From NCBI RefSeq assembly GCF_037975245.1, contig NC_092567.1:16361876-16425875 (forward strand): DNA of 64,000 bases, given 5' to 3'. Every line of letters begins with the position of its first letter. Position 1 is the first letter of the stretch. The stretch is from Apostichopus japonicus (taxonomy: Eukaryota; Echinodermata; Holothuroidea; Aspidochirotida; Stichopodidae). A program made the translations under genes and the position numbers. Under the pieces are notes generated by a model. The model was not told where the DNA came from. It was given only the letters and a program-made list of their open reading frames with translations, and ran no database searches. Shown here piece by piece: positions 1-13,200 of this stretch.

Positions 1-1208
1 CTTAAAACAAAACACACACTTACGAATCAAGCACCGATGTGCAGGCAAACAGTCACACTTTGTGTGCATGCTGCTGCATTAAAAATCATGTTGTCATAAA
101 GAAGTGGGACCTAACCTGTTGTGAAAATTTATTATTTAGCATTATTTAACGTCAGATCCCGTCAACATTTACCCATCATGTAAAAATAATTATATAAAAG
201 GAAATTAAAGCAAACTAAAAAAACCAATCTTCATTACTAAACAGCATGATAGAAATTATTTATGGTGAACAAATCTCTCAACCAACAAATAATTCGAGTT
301 TGGAAGACAAGATCGTTTCGCCAACGGCAAGAGTGAATTGATCTGGGTCCTGATCGCATAGATCTTGTATTAAAACATTTCTTGTTTTTCATTGTCAATG
401 TTTTTGGCTGATTTCAGAGGTGACATATCTGTAAATGTAAGTTCTTTAATAGTACTAATTTATCGACATATTAACCTTATACCATGCACTCAGGTTACAC
501 TCGGTAGCGACTTCCTAGAGGCACTATGACATCACATGTAAAGAAGTTGACATTTTCACATGCTATAGTTTTAAATATTTATGAATATTTATGAGTTAGT
601 CTGTACAGTACTTTGCAGTAATTATTTCCATCACATTTCTTTGACTGTCAATTGAATTAGTGTTTCACCTGTTTTTGTACCTAGAGAGTCGATCTTGTGT
701 TGATCCTCGAGCCCTTCACACCTACTGTAAGTTCAACATTCCGATACTGCGAGCCTTAATTTGTCAATATTCTGCTGGCAGGTCATTAAATTAATTAAAC
801 TTCCTGAGATTAACTTCCCCACATGTCTTCATGTTTTTCCTTTGGATTGCAGACTTACAATAGGACAAACTGATAGCCCAATGACTTAACATTTAAGATT
901 TGAAACTTCCTAGAGGAAGTGGGGGGGTGATTTGGGAGAGGAATTGTTCATCATAAGTGTCTTTATAACTTACAGTAGTAAAGATGAGGGTTTAATCGCC
1001 TTAGAATGATCACGAATTTGTTTTGTTTTTATAGTACCTTCACTGTTTGATCATAAACATTTCTTAACAAGATTTGAATTATTTGGCAAAGAAACACACA
1101 AAGCTTAAAGGCAATCATGCATCCTATTCATTCATTCATTTTGATCTGATCAATTTCTTGGATAGTGTGCAATTGCTTTTGACTGACACCAAAGGAGAAG
1201 AGGTGACT
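1..1208. other. 3' flank of APIP, no gene seen
   Basis: No open frame with recognisable protein similarity was found. The stretch is AT-rich and should hold the 3' untranslated region of the minus-strand APIP gene. An ATTAAA-type signal on the minus strand lies near 982-987, about 220 bp past the stop codon, but I cannot show that it is used. Confidence 0.4.
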
Positions 1209-4200
1209 TTATGAGGGCGCTACTTCTTCTCCTTTTGGTACCTCAGCTGGATCAAGTCCAAACTGCTTCATCTTGATCGCCGTCTCAAATAAGTAGTCGT
1301 AACTCTCGCATCTGTCATAGAGAGAAAGAGAGAGACAAGAATGAGATGATGAATGCTGAGAATTAACTTTTCTTTAGCTTATGTGTTTAGCTGTATGTTT
1401 AAAGGGTGTGAAGACTCGCACTAAAAGAAACGTCTAATGCCGGAAATTCGACCTAGTTTCGAAAGAGGTGTAACAGAAGTGTTAAACACCACCATTGATC
1501 CCAGAAAATACACACACAGCTTGCTGCCGTCGGTAATTAGACACTAGTGTATACAGTCTGTACATACAACTGCGGTCAATTTCATTTTCATTACTGTACT
1601 TTCTGCATTTTGTAGCGACACTAACAAAACGTCACTTGCAAGCAACAGAAAATAAACTTTTTCAGATGGCCGCACGCGGTTTGGGGCGAGTCTTCAATGC
1701 CTTTAAGAATGTGTTTTAGCTATCGGGTCTAGCTATGTGTTTAGCTCTGTCTTAGCAACGTATTCATGTTAGCTATACGTTTTCAGCTGTGTCAGCTAAC
1801 TGTGAATCTACGTGTTAGCTTTGTGTTTGGATATGTGTTAGGTCATGTGTTAGCTAGATGATTATCTAACATGAACTACATTACTGCATAATGTGCCCAG
1901 CATCCTTCAATGACTTCACTTGTTTTGTTTCATTACAGGTCTCGCACCATACGAACAGTAGCTGCCGCACATGATGAAAGACACATGATTAAAGATATAT
2001 AAAAATATTTATAACTTACCTTAGTTTTACTTTCTGCCAAGATTCACCCCATACATAGATACTATGTATCTGATTAAAATATTTATAACTTACCTTAGTT
2101 TTACTTTCTGCCAAGATTCACCCCATACATAGATACTATGTATCTGACTAAAATATTTATAACTTACCTGAGTTTTACTTTCTGCCAAGATTCACCCCAT
2201 TCATAGATACTATGTATCTGCCTAAAATATCTATAAATTACCTTAGTTTTACTTTCTGCCAAGATTCACCCCATACATCGATATTATGTATCAGACTTTA
2301 AAAATTATAACTTACCTTAGGTTTACTTTCTGCCAAGATTCACCCCATACATAGATACTATGTATCTGCCTAAAATATCTATAAATTACCTTAGTTTTAC
2401 TTTCTGCCAAGATTCACCCCATACATAGATATTATGTATCAGACTTTAAAAATTATAACTTACCTTAGTTTTACTTTCTGCCAAGATTCACCCCATACAT
2501 AGATACTATGTATCTGATTAAAATATTTATAACTTACCTTAGTTTTACTTTCTGCCAAGATTCACCCCATACATAGATACTATGTATCTGACTAAAATAT
2601 TTATAATTTACCTGAGTTTTACTTTCTGCCAAGATTCACCCCATTCATAGATACTATGTATCTGCCTAAAATATCTATAAATTACCTTAGTTTTACTTTC
2701 TGCCAAGATTCACCCCATACATCGATATTATGTATCAGACTTTAAAAATTATAACTTACCTTAGGTTTACTTTCTGCCAAGATTCACCCCATACATAGAT
2801 ACTATGTATCTGCCTAAAATATCTATAAATTACCTTAGTTTTACTTTCTGCCAAGATTCACCCCATACATAGATATTATGTATCAGACTTTAAAAATTAT
2901 AACTTACCTTAGTTTTACTTTCTGCCAAGATTCACCCCATACATAGATACTATGTATCAGACGAAGATATTTATAACTTACCTTAGTTTTACTTTCTGCC
3001 AAGATTCACCCCATACATAGATACCATGTCTTCTGACTATGACAGCATTGGTATTAGGATAGTCATCAAGTGCTTTCTCCATTTTGGCCTTTAAAAAGAG
3101 AAAAGAAAAAAGAGGAGATTAAATTTACAATATAATAGAAGCTTTTAGCTTTTTGCACCCAACTTTTTATGACTTCCTATAAAAAGAAGAGCCAACTCAG
3201 CTATGATATTTCGCATTTTACTTGAGAGTTATTAGTGAGAGAAATTCTGACCAAAGGGAAGACGTCATGTGACAAGGCTTCCATGTTGGCCAGCACGTGC
3301 TGTGTTACTGTCACCATTCTTTAAAGGAATAGTTCAGGTGTCACAAATGTTTATCTTATATGAAAAAGGACAATAAAAGAAACCCAACGGTGAAGAAATT
3401 ATTCAAATATCTTTTTCCATTTAGGAAATATTCAAGTTTAAAGTTCTCTCTGAATGTGTAGAAACTGCTGAAATCAGACTACACGTAGCTGTGACGTCAT
3501 ATCCTCACATTCCTGAAAAGTCTTTGTTATTTCATTAATATTTTGTAAGATTTTATGACCTACAACCAAAAGATACGTTAGGAGATCTCATATGTGTCAA
3601 GGGAAGTATTTGAGATTTAACATCTGAAGAATGTTTTTTATATTTATTTTTTAGATTTGTGAGAAAAAAAATGAAATTATTTTTTAATGAAATATATTGA
3701 CACATGTTAAGGAAGTGAGGATGTGACATCACACCCTCACAGTTAGTCTTTCTACACCAGTCATTTGCAAAGAAATTTTGAAATCTTCAAAGTGTGATAT
3801 CTCCTGAACAGAGAATGCTATCATGGTAGTTTCTTCACTATTCTGTTTGTCTTTTAAAGCTCTTTCATACAAGATTGACATATCAGACACCTGAACCAAT
3901 CCTTTAAAAGTGATCTTCTCTCCAAGCCCACCCCTGCCTCTTCCCCCTGCCCCATATGTTAAATGATGTCTTCTGTTTACCTTGCACTACGTTGCAAACT
4001 GAATTTTATGTCGTCATTGTAACACAGTCAAATATCAAAGCATATATATATATCAAAGCATCATGTATCAACGCAGTCAAATATCAACTTCGTAATTAGA
4101 GAAAACAAATTACATAACTGAATAAAAAAACCACTAAAAATATTAAAAACTGTTGGCATTTCCTCATTAGTCATCTTGTTTCTAGCAGATCTGTTTCTCA

Positions 4201-7200
4201 CAAGCATTTCAATTACAAATTAATCCCCGACTCACTAATAACTGGGTCCGCGTTTTTTTCATTCCACTCCTTCCCTCCCCTGTTTTCCTATTTCACAATT
4301 TTTCATACCATAACATAAGCAGTACGCAGGAGCCACGAAAAAATTTCCTTTATTTCAGTGACAGACATTCTGTACCAATTTCATGAAATTTGGGGGAAAG
4401 TGACTTTCAGTCAAAACAATACCATATAAATGCTACAACATCTGTTCAGCCACTAAATGGTCATAAAATAACAGCTATATTTACAGATATATGTAATATA
4501 AAAATAATTGTCCCAAGACTTCTAAAGCAAAAGGAAACGATACATTTTGCCGTTCAAAACCTTACAAAGAATTTCCACAGGATTGTCAGAATTATGTGTA
4601 AGAGTGAGAACAAAGATTAGTGTTAATTTAATGGGAATTTTACTTACAATTGTTTTTGTCTCATCATGTGCATTCTGTATGATCGGCACAACTAGTTCTT
4701 CATCATATCTGTGAAAAAGATGAAATTACTTCTACGATTATCAATGCATATACTACACAATACGTTTAGAAAATCTTTGAATAAAGCAATCCAAATCATC
4801 TTGAAAATGAGAGGGAAATTTAATTCTGGCATGTGACATCTTTTATTTACTCTCACTGCATCAAGGGCCACCAAAGGATTCGCACATGGTACTCGCAAAC
4901 AGAGGACTCCAGCTTTGAAAAGAGAAACATTTGCTTTTAATGTTGCTTGAAGCAATAGTTAGAACTGTGGTAGAATATACAATTGTTGTTAAACTCAATT
5001 ATTGAAAACGAAATAAACTGAAAAAAATGTAATCGACTGATGTCATATTTAGACTTGATCAAGTCTTCAGCGTGACCTGTGAAGGATCATTAAATCTGTG
5101 ATATCTGTTAAATGGAACAAGATTTTCATTAGTTGTTTGGGAAAACTGTTTTTATAAAAGTCATCTCTATCATAGAGACCATAAATGATGGTAGGATTTT
5201 GTGTCTCCTTGAAAACATCTAACAATCCAACATTTACTTTCAAGCAGTGGCGTAGCCAGCATTCTATCGTTAGGGGGGCAAGATTTTTCTTAAGGGGGGC
5301 AACCCTGTGATGGTTGATGGTGGCAATTACCAAGGAATATATGAAATTGAATATATTGAGTGGCATCATTGGTCGCTGCAAATGCACATGGGTTGCTAGC
5401 GCTTATTTGTAATGGTTATACAACCGGCCAAATTATTGGCACTTATTCTGCAGGACGATATTGATCAAGGGTCTCCGTATGTGGGTATGATGAAGGCCCA
5501 AAATTTTTAATATCTCGGTCTGATTACCAAGTTCTGACCTTTTAGAACTCGAAAAAATATAATTTTGAATACATCACTGGATTTCATTTGGGGGGCAAGA
5601 CTGTAGCACAAAGCAAAGCCCCCTTCTGGCTACAACACAGCTTTCAAGGGATGTTATTAATACTCTATTTCTGCAGAGAAGATGAGAAAATCTCCAACTC
5701 ACCGGCCACCAACTCCCCTGATCATCTGTTGGTGAGTGATGCGGAATTCATTGCCGGGATATAAAATACTGATGAAGGTGGCAGACGGTGAATGAGTGTG
5801 GAAGACAGCACCGGGATCTTAAAAATTCAAATCGATGACGACAAAGAGAAAATATGATTATATTAATTGGCAATTTTCATCATTGTAAATTTCAGAATTT
5901 TCTGTGTTCATAATTTGTACTGTGACCCTTAAAGGGTGTGACGACTCGCCCAAAAAGAAACGTCATATGCTGGTAATCTGACCTAGTTTCGAATGAGGTG
6001 TAACAGAAGTGTTAGACACCACCATCTATCCCAGAAAATACACACACAGCTTGGGTACTGTTGGTAATTAGACACTAGTGTACAGTCAGTACCATATAGC
6101 TGCGGTCAATACCCACAGCAAAGTGTACAAACTATACAGCGATAAACATCTCAGGTCCAGCTAAAGATACTGTAACAAGGTATCATATTTCATTACTGTC
6201 TGCATTTTGTAGGGACACGAACAAAACTTCCCTTGCAAGCAACGGAAAGTTAACTTTTCAGATGGCAGCAGGCGGTTTGGGGAGAGTCTTCAATGCCTTT
6301 AAGTACACCAAATTCACACTACAGGTATGACATATCTCTCAGTCAATTGCAATAAGACATTCGTCTCTAACGAACATCGGTCTGCCTTTTGTTTATGGCT
6401 AGTTTCCAGATTGTCCATCAGCATCGTTGGTACTTCAACACCTTCACAATTAAAATACCCATCTTTGTTTTGTAAGACTCAAGTAGAATAAACCTGTTAT
6501 ACTTTTGTTTTTCATGAACATCACAGTCATGTCAATGTCAAGGAGGAAAATGATTGCATCTTCACAAATTACAAAAAGGCTCATACATCTTGAAATCAAA
6601 ATAAGAAGATAATGTGAAAGCCCTTCGCAAGCTTGCGAACGCTCTTGATGAACTACATACAGACTTGTCGGGTGATTGACTAGTTCAAGCTTCCTCTTGT
6701 GCCGTTCGGCCAAACAGAAAAAAAATAATAATTGCCTAACAAAACACAAGTTAAGTTGATCTTTAAATCAATTTGTTTGACTCGAATCATGTGACATTTT
6801 GTAATTCAATTTTTATATCATCATAGACAAGCATGTGAATAACTCATGCTAACAATGTGCTACAGCTGGTGATTTGATGTCAACAGTAACCCAAAATCAT
6901 AGATGGTAATAAAACTCTTGATAACGACATCTGGTCAAGTGCCACAAAACTAGAAAAATGCCGATATGACAAGCTCTCCAGCCTCTCTGTTGATTCTGGC
7001 AACTGGTGCGGAGAGCCAATGGGGAATCTTTCTTAAACTACAGTTCTCCCTCAAACTTCATCAAATCCCATAACTATGATGTCCAAGATGGATGGCAGGT
7101 CAAAATAAGATTAGATTAGATCAACTTTATTAAACCACGAGGGTACTTGTATGCTTATATAAAACAGGATATGAGATACCAACATTAACATATGAAGACC

Positions 7201-10200
7201 TTAAACGTACAGACTCAGTACAGTATCAAACAAATGTAAGAATATGAAAAAATAAGACATTTTTAAACAGGATTTGAGATAAAAACATTAACATATGAAA
7301 ACCTAAAACGTACAGTATCAAACAATTGTAAAGAATATGAAAACATAAGACATTTTAAAACATGCAGTAAACCAATATACAAGATGTGAATGCAGTGCAA
7401 TGTTTATACAATATACAATAGATGTTAAACTTAGGCACATCACTGACCTCTCTTTTGGTAGGCTGTCATCATAAGCCTGGCACACTGGCTTCGACGTAGT
7501 TTCTTCTCCTTTGGAGGTCCATCTAACTCGTCTCCGTTCAGGTTTGTAACGAATAGATCATCGGGCTGCAAGTCAATGTAAGAAGTATATACATGGACAG
7601 ATGAAGTACTGTATTGCATTGAGGATGTCATCCACTTTCATCAGTTCATTAAAGTGACTGGACCATAAAGTCTAATATTACAGAGACAATAGGTCAGTTC
7701 CTCACATGTAACAAAAAAAACTCAAAAGGAAAAACAAAACATTTTAATGGTCTCATTATGACATGGTTCACAATCATAAATACTTTGTCACTGAGATGGC
7801 TCTGTTGGTTATGTCAACTCAATAACAATTCTGTTGGTTGAGTAAATAATTAGAATTTAGAAAACAACATTTGGATTAAACATTAACATCAAGGCCTGCA
7901 TGTATGGAGGTGGTAAGTCATCCAAGACTTAGCATTCTAAAGGAGCTTTCCAGAATTTTAGCATGTTTAAAGGTGTGTAAATGAATTATCTTATTTGTCT
8001 TCGACTCTAACATATCACAGCAAAAATTCTGAATAAAGTCATACATTCAGCAAAATATTCCAAAATCCTCACATTATACAAAGTCACTTTTGATCCTTTG
8101 GAATAGTTCCAACTTTTATCGTATTGCCCACTGCCACCCTTATCTACCTCTTGAAAATCCCTACCCCTCCCCTTCCCCCTGGACTGTATTATTCCTTTTC
8201 CTTATTTTGTTTATACCTATTCCTTATCAGAAGCAAAAAGATACATGTGATGCTAACCTGAACTCTTTCTTTTTGAACCCCAGATGGTGTTACATAGATT
8301 TCATTTCTGTGAAAGGCAAAGAAATAGAAATAATATTGAAAACAAAACAGATAAAAAGTAACGACAGAAAGATATGGTATTACTAGACTTCTAGTTTTGC
8401 TGTAGAGGCAATCGGAGGCATTATGTTCCACTATCCAGTCATAGGATGGTAGAAAACTTACTATACATTAAAGGAGACAAATGTCAGGTATTTAAAAAAG
8501 GGGTGCCACATACAGAAACACATGTTGTCTACCAACAGCTTACACTAGTAGTAACAGAAATATGGCAATCTTTCCCAAGGTAATGGTCAAAATTTGGAAT
8601 ATTTCCTGGATTAATGCCAGTTGACTTTGCCATTTGTCAGTAGGGGAAAACTAGGCACTGACAATTTTTCTGCTAGTAGATGTCAAGAACAATAAGACAG
8701 GGTACTGTTAGTAACGCCCATTATCAGAACAATAACACATGGTATTGTAAGTACCGTCCATTATCAGAACAATAACACATGGTACTGTTAGTACCGCCCA
8801 TTATCAGAACAATAACACATGGTACGGTAAGTACTGCCCATTATCAGAACAATAACACATGGTACGGTAAGTACCACCCACTAGCAGAACAATAATGCAT
8901 GATACTGTAAGTACCACCCATTATCAGAACAATAACTCATGGTACTGTAAGTACCAACCATTATCAGAACAACAACACATGGTACTGTAAGTACCGCCCA
9001 TTATCAGAACAATAACACATGGTACAGTAAGTACTGCCCATTATCAGAACAATAACACATGGTACGGTAAGTACCACCCACTAGCAGAACAATAATGCAT
9101 GATACTGTAAGTACCAACCATTATCAGAACAATAACACATGGTACTGTAAGTACCAACCATTATCAGAACAACAACACATGGTACTGTAAGTACCGCCCA
9201 TTATCAGAACAATAACACATGGTACGATAAGTACCACCCACTAGCAGAACAATAATGCATGATACTGTAAGTACCACCCATTATCAGAACAATAACACAT
9301 GGTACTGTTAGTACCGCCCATTATCAGAACAATAACACATGGTACTGTTAGTACAGCCCATTATCAGAACAATAACACATGGTACTGTAAGTTACGCCCA
9401 TTATCAGAACAATAATAATAATAAGACTTATAATGCGCACACACCACTCAAAGAATGTTCATGGCGCAAATGACAATGAGAAATGATACAAATAATACAG
9501 AAAAATACAAAACAATGACAGAAGAAAAACTTAATGGTATGAGATCATATAAAAGCTTTTGTCATTAAGTGGGATTTTATGCTCTTCTTAAAGTTAGAGA
9601 GAGTAGATGTTTTTCTGATTTTTAAGGGAAGTTGGTTCCATAAGTGAGGGGCAGAAACAATAAATGACCTATCCCCCCAAGAATGTTTGGACTTAATTTC
9701 AGATAATAAAAATTGAGAGCTGGAACTTAGATTACGAGAGGGGACATAAATATGTAATAAGTCAGAAATATACATTGGATCATGTCCTTTAAGTGGTTTA
9801 TAAACAATAAGGAGAATTTTATACATAATACGATATTTTACAGGTAGCCAGTGCAAGTTTTTTAAGACAGGGTGGATATGACAATACTTATGAGAATGAG
9901 TTACAATACGTGCAGCTGAGTTTTGGATTAATTGGAGTCTATGAATCTGTTCATGTGGAAGACCGAGGAGTAAGGAATTGCCCATATCCAACCTTGAAGT
10001 GATAAAAGAATGTACAATTTGTTCAGTTGCCTTATCATTTAAATAGTTTCGTAATTTGTAGATGCCTCTGAGATGAAATGCAGCAGAACTTGTTATTTTG
10101 GAAATGTGGCGTTTCATAGACATACTGGAATCGAAAATTACACCAAGATTACGCGCATGAGTGGAAGGGCGAACCTGAACATTACCAATTGATATGAATG

Positions 10201-13200
10201 GAATATTAATTTTAGCAAGCTGATGACAAGAACCAACAAGAGCCCAAGGGCACTGTGGTTCCTTGCTTGGGGTATATGACAATACACATCATATTATCAA
10301 GCAAGATTGGGCTGAAATAGTCCAAGTAATTGTCCTACATGTTCCCATAAAGTAACCAACACTATAGCCAACACTTTTGTGATCACAAAATGTGATCTGA
10401 TTTTTTATCAAAAGGCACTTTTGAGATCTATAAATGGCATCGAAAATGTAAGAAATATAAGAGACCTACAAGCGTGTCAACAGATATGATAACAATGGTG
10501 ACCTCAGATGACATGACCTTTAAGTTTCAAAATGTTCCACCACCCCATTCACAACTTGTCCCAAAATATCAACCATGTCACACCATGGCATTGAGATTTA
10601 ATTGCATTAAATGTCAAAAAATTAACTTTTGAACTTGTATGTAACTTCACACACAAAGGTCACCCGGAGGTCAACCAATTGACATTTTTGATCGGTGAGA
10701 CCTAAATAGAGCATGACTGTAAAAATTCAAACATTTTTTCTTTGCCCATTTTCTCCCCCCATGATACTACTTTTTTAACATTAGCTGACCTTTGGTGACC
10801 TTGGATCACATGACCGTTAAGTTTGAAAATATTCCCCTATACCATTTGCAACTTGTCCAAAAAAATCAACCTTGTCACACCTTGGCACTGGGAGTTATTG
10901 CATTAAATGTCTGAAAATTAACTTTGACCTCAAATAACTTCGCACACGAAGGTCAAATGGGGGTCAACCCATTGACATTTATGATCAGAAGGTACCTTTA
11001 ACATCTGAAAATAGCATCGAAACTGTAAAAATTCACAAAACACGAAAAGGTCACCAGAGGTCAAATTGAGGTCAAGGGTCACCCAGATGCGGGTCGACAA
11101 TTAGATTACATTGAAGCAACTCCCAACCCTAACGGACAATTTGTTCTCAAGTTGTCGCAAAAATACTAGTTTTTTATCATTAATTGACCTTTGGTGACCT
11201 TGTATCACATGACCCTTAAGTTTGAAAATATTCCCCTATACCATTTGCAACTACTCCAAAAGTATCAACCTTGTCACACCTTGGAACTGGGAGTTATTGC
11301 ATTAAATGTCTGAAAATTAACTTTGACCTCAAATAACTTCGCACACGAAGGTCACACGGGTGTCAACCTATTGACATTTATGATCAGAAGTTACCTTTAA
11401 CATCTGAAAATAGCATCAAAACTGTAAAAATCCACAAATCACTAAAAAGGTCACCAGAGGTCAAATTGAGGTCAAGGGTCACCCAGATGCGGGTCGACAA
11501 TTGGATTACATTGAAGCAACTCCCAACCCTAACGGACAATTTGTTCTCAAGTTATCGCAAAAAATACTAGTTTTTTATCATTAATTGACCTTTGGTGACC
11601 TCGGATCACATGACCGTTAAGTTTGAAAATATTCCCCTATACCATTTGCAACTTGTCTCAAAATATCAACTGTGTAACACCTTGGCACTGGGAGTTTTTA
11701 CACTAAATGTCTGAAAATTAACTTTGACCTCATATAACTTAACATACAAAGGTCACCTTGGGTCAACTTATTGACATTTTTGATTGATGAGACCTAAATT
11801 AGAGCATCAAACTATAAAAATTCAAACATTTTATTCTTTGCCCATTTTCTACCCCCAAAATACTAGTTTTTTGACATTAATTGACCTTTGGTGACCTCGG
11901 ATCACATGACCGTTAAGTTTGAAAATATTCCCCTATACCATTTGCAACTTGTCCAAAAATATCAACCATGTCACACCTTGGATCTGGGAGTTGTTGCATT
12001 AAATGTGTGAAAATTAACTTTGACCTCGTATAACTTCGCACACGAAGGTCACACGGGTGTCAACCAATTGACATTTTTGATCGGAAGGTACCTTTGATAT
12101 CCAAATCTAGCATCAAAACCAAACATTTTCTTTTTTGCTCGTTTCCTCCCAAAATAAGCACATTTTTTCTAATGTGACCTTTGACCTTTTGACCTTGGTT
12201 TCAGATGTAGTTTAATCTCCTGATTCCAAAAAACAAAACGAAAAGTCTGTACAACCATCCTAACTCCGACCGAAAAACTTTGACCCCATATAACTTCGCA
12301 CATAAAGGTCACACGGGGTCAACCTATTGACATTTATGATCAGAAGGTACCTTTGACATCTGAAAATAGCATCGAAACTGTAAAAATCCCAAAAACACGA
12401 AAAGGTCACCAGAGGTCAAATTGAGGTCAAGGGTCACCCAGATGCGGGTCGACAATTGGATTACATTGAGGCAACTCCCAACCCTAACAGACATTTCGTT
12501 CTCAAGTTATTGCAAAAATACTAGTTTTTTATCATTAATTGACCTTTGGTGACCTCGGATCACATGACCGTTAAGTTTGAAAATGCTCCCCTAACCAGTT
12601 CACAACTTGTCCCAAAATATCAATCTTGTCGCACATTGGCACTGGGAGTTATTGCAGTTTTAATATTTTCGGTTTTTGGACCATAACTGACCTTTGGTGA
12701 CCTTTGTGGGCACCAAAAACAATAGGGCACACCTTCTCTATATGGCGGATCTATAGTCCAAGTTTGGCCTCAATCCAACATTCCCTTATTGAGATAGAGC
12801 GTACCCAAGCAAGTGTCACAGACACACACACACACACACACACACCCATACACACATACATACATACACACACACACACGCCAACCTGACTGCATAGGTT
12901 CCTTTTGCTAAAGCAAGGAACCAAAAAGCAAAAGCTCAGTTTTTTCTTCATTAAGCTTCAAAAAATTACGTCTCATCCACAAACGGATATCATTTATGCA
13001 ACTCTCAAGGCATCTGATGGCTTTAACACTCTCATCTTGAGAAGGACTGAAATCAATGTAAATCTGGGTATCGTCTGCATAAACGTGATATGAAATATTG
13101 TGCTTCACCAAAATTCTACGAATTGGAAGTGTATAAATAGGGAACCACTGAGGTCCAAGGACTGAACCCTGTGGAACTGAATAATCCAATAACACATGGT

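Larger units (their letters stand above)
10237..12917. mobile_element. 2.7-kb non-autonomous element with internal satellite, inserted in the LINE ORF
   Basis: Flanked by the 7-bp direct repeat GAACCAA (10230-10236 and 12918-12924); removing the insert and one repeat restores the LINE reading frame. It begins CAAGAGCCCAAGGGC and ends TTGCTAAAGCAAG, and contains GGTTCCTTGCTT near one end and the complementary AAGCAAGGAACC straddling the other. The body (about 10.5-12.7 kb) is a tandem array of roughly 300-400 bp monomers with recurrent TGACCT words. A CA-repeat lies near the right end. No coding capacity was seen. I cannot assign a superfamily. Confidence 0.75.
9416..13186 (-). mobile_element. 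CR1/L2-like LINE, 5'-truncated, inserted in the 40-bp array and itself interrupted
   Basis: Minus-strand reverse transcriptase remnants lie in two blocks. Block 13186-12925 has VPQGSVLGP, the catalytic [11 protein letters not shown] and [15 protein letters not shown]. Block 10236-9545 continues with [38 protein letters not shown] and a stop. Joined, the frame runs [14 protein letters not shown] without a break, so the ORF was intact when interrupted. The endonuclease domain and the RT fingers are missing (5' truncation). CAATAA flanks the insertion at 9410-9415 and 13187-13192, cutting a minisatellite unit cleanly. The 3' end has a short TAA-repeat tail. Confidence 0.85.

Noticed and set aside
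8684..9415. Regular 40-bp repeats resembling a CRISPR array
   Set aside because: Units are contiguous with no unique spacers, and the DNA is animal nuclear sequence; it is a minisatellite.
12704..12951. Open frames of about 60 residues over the CA-repeat
   Set aside because: Translations of a microsatellite and element end; low-complexity HT/VC runs only.
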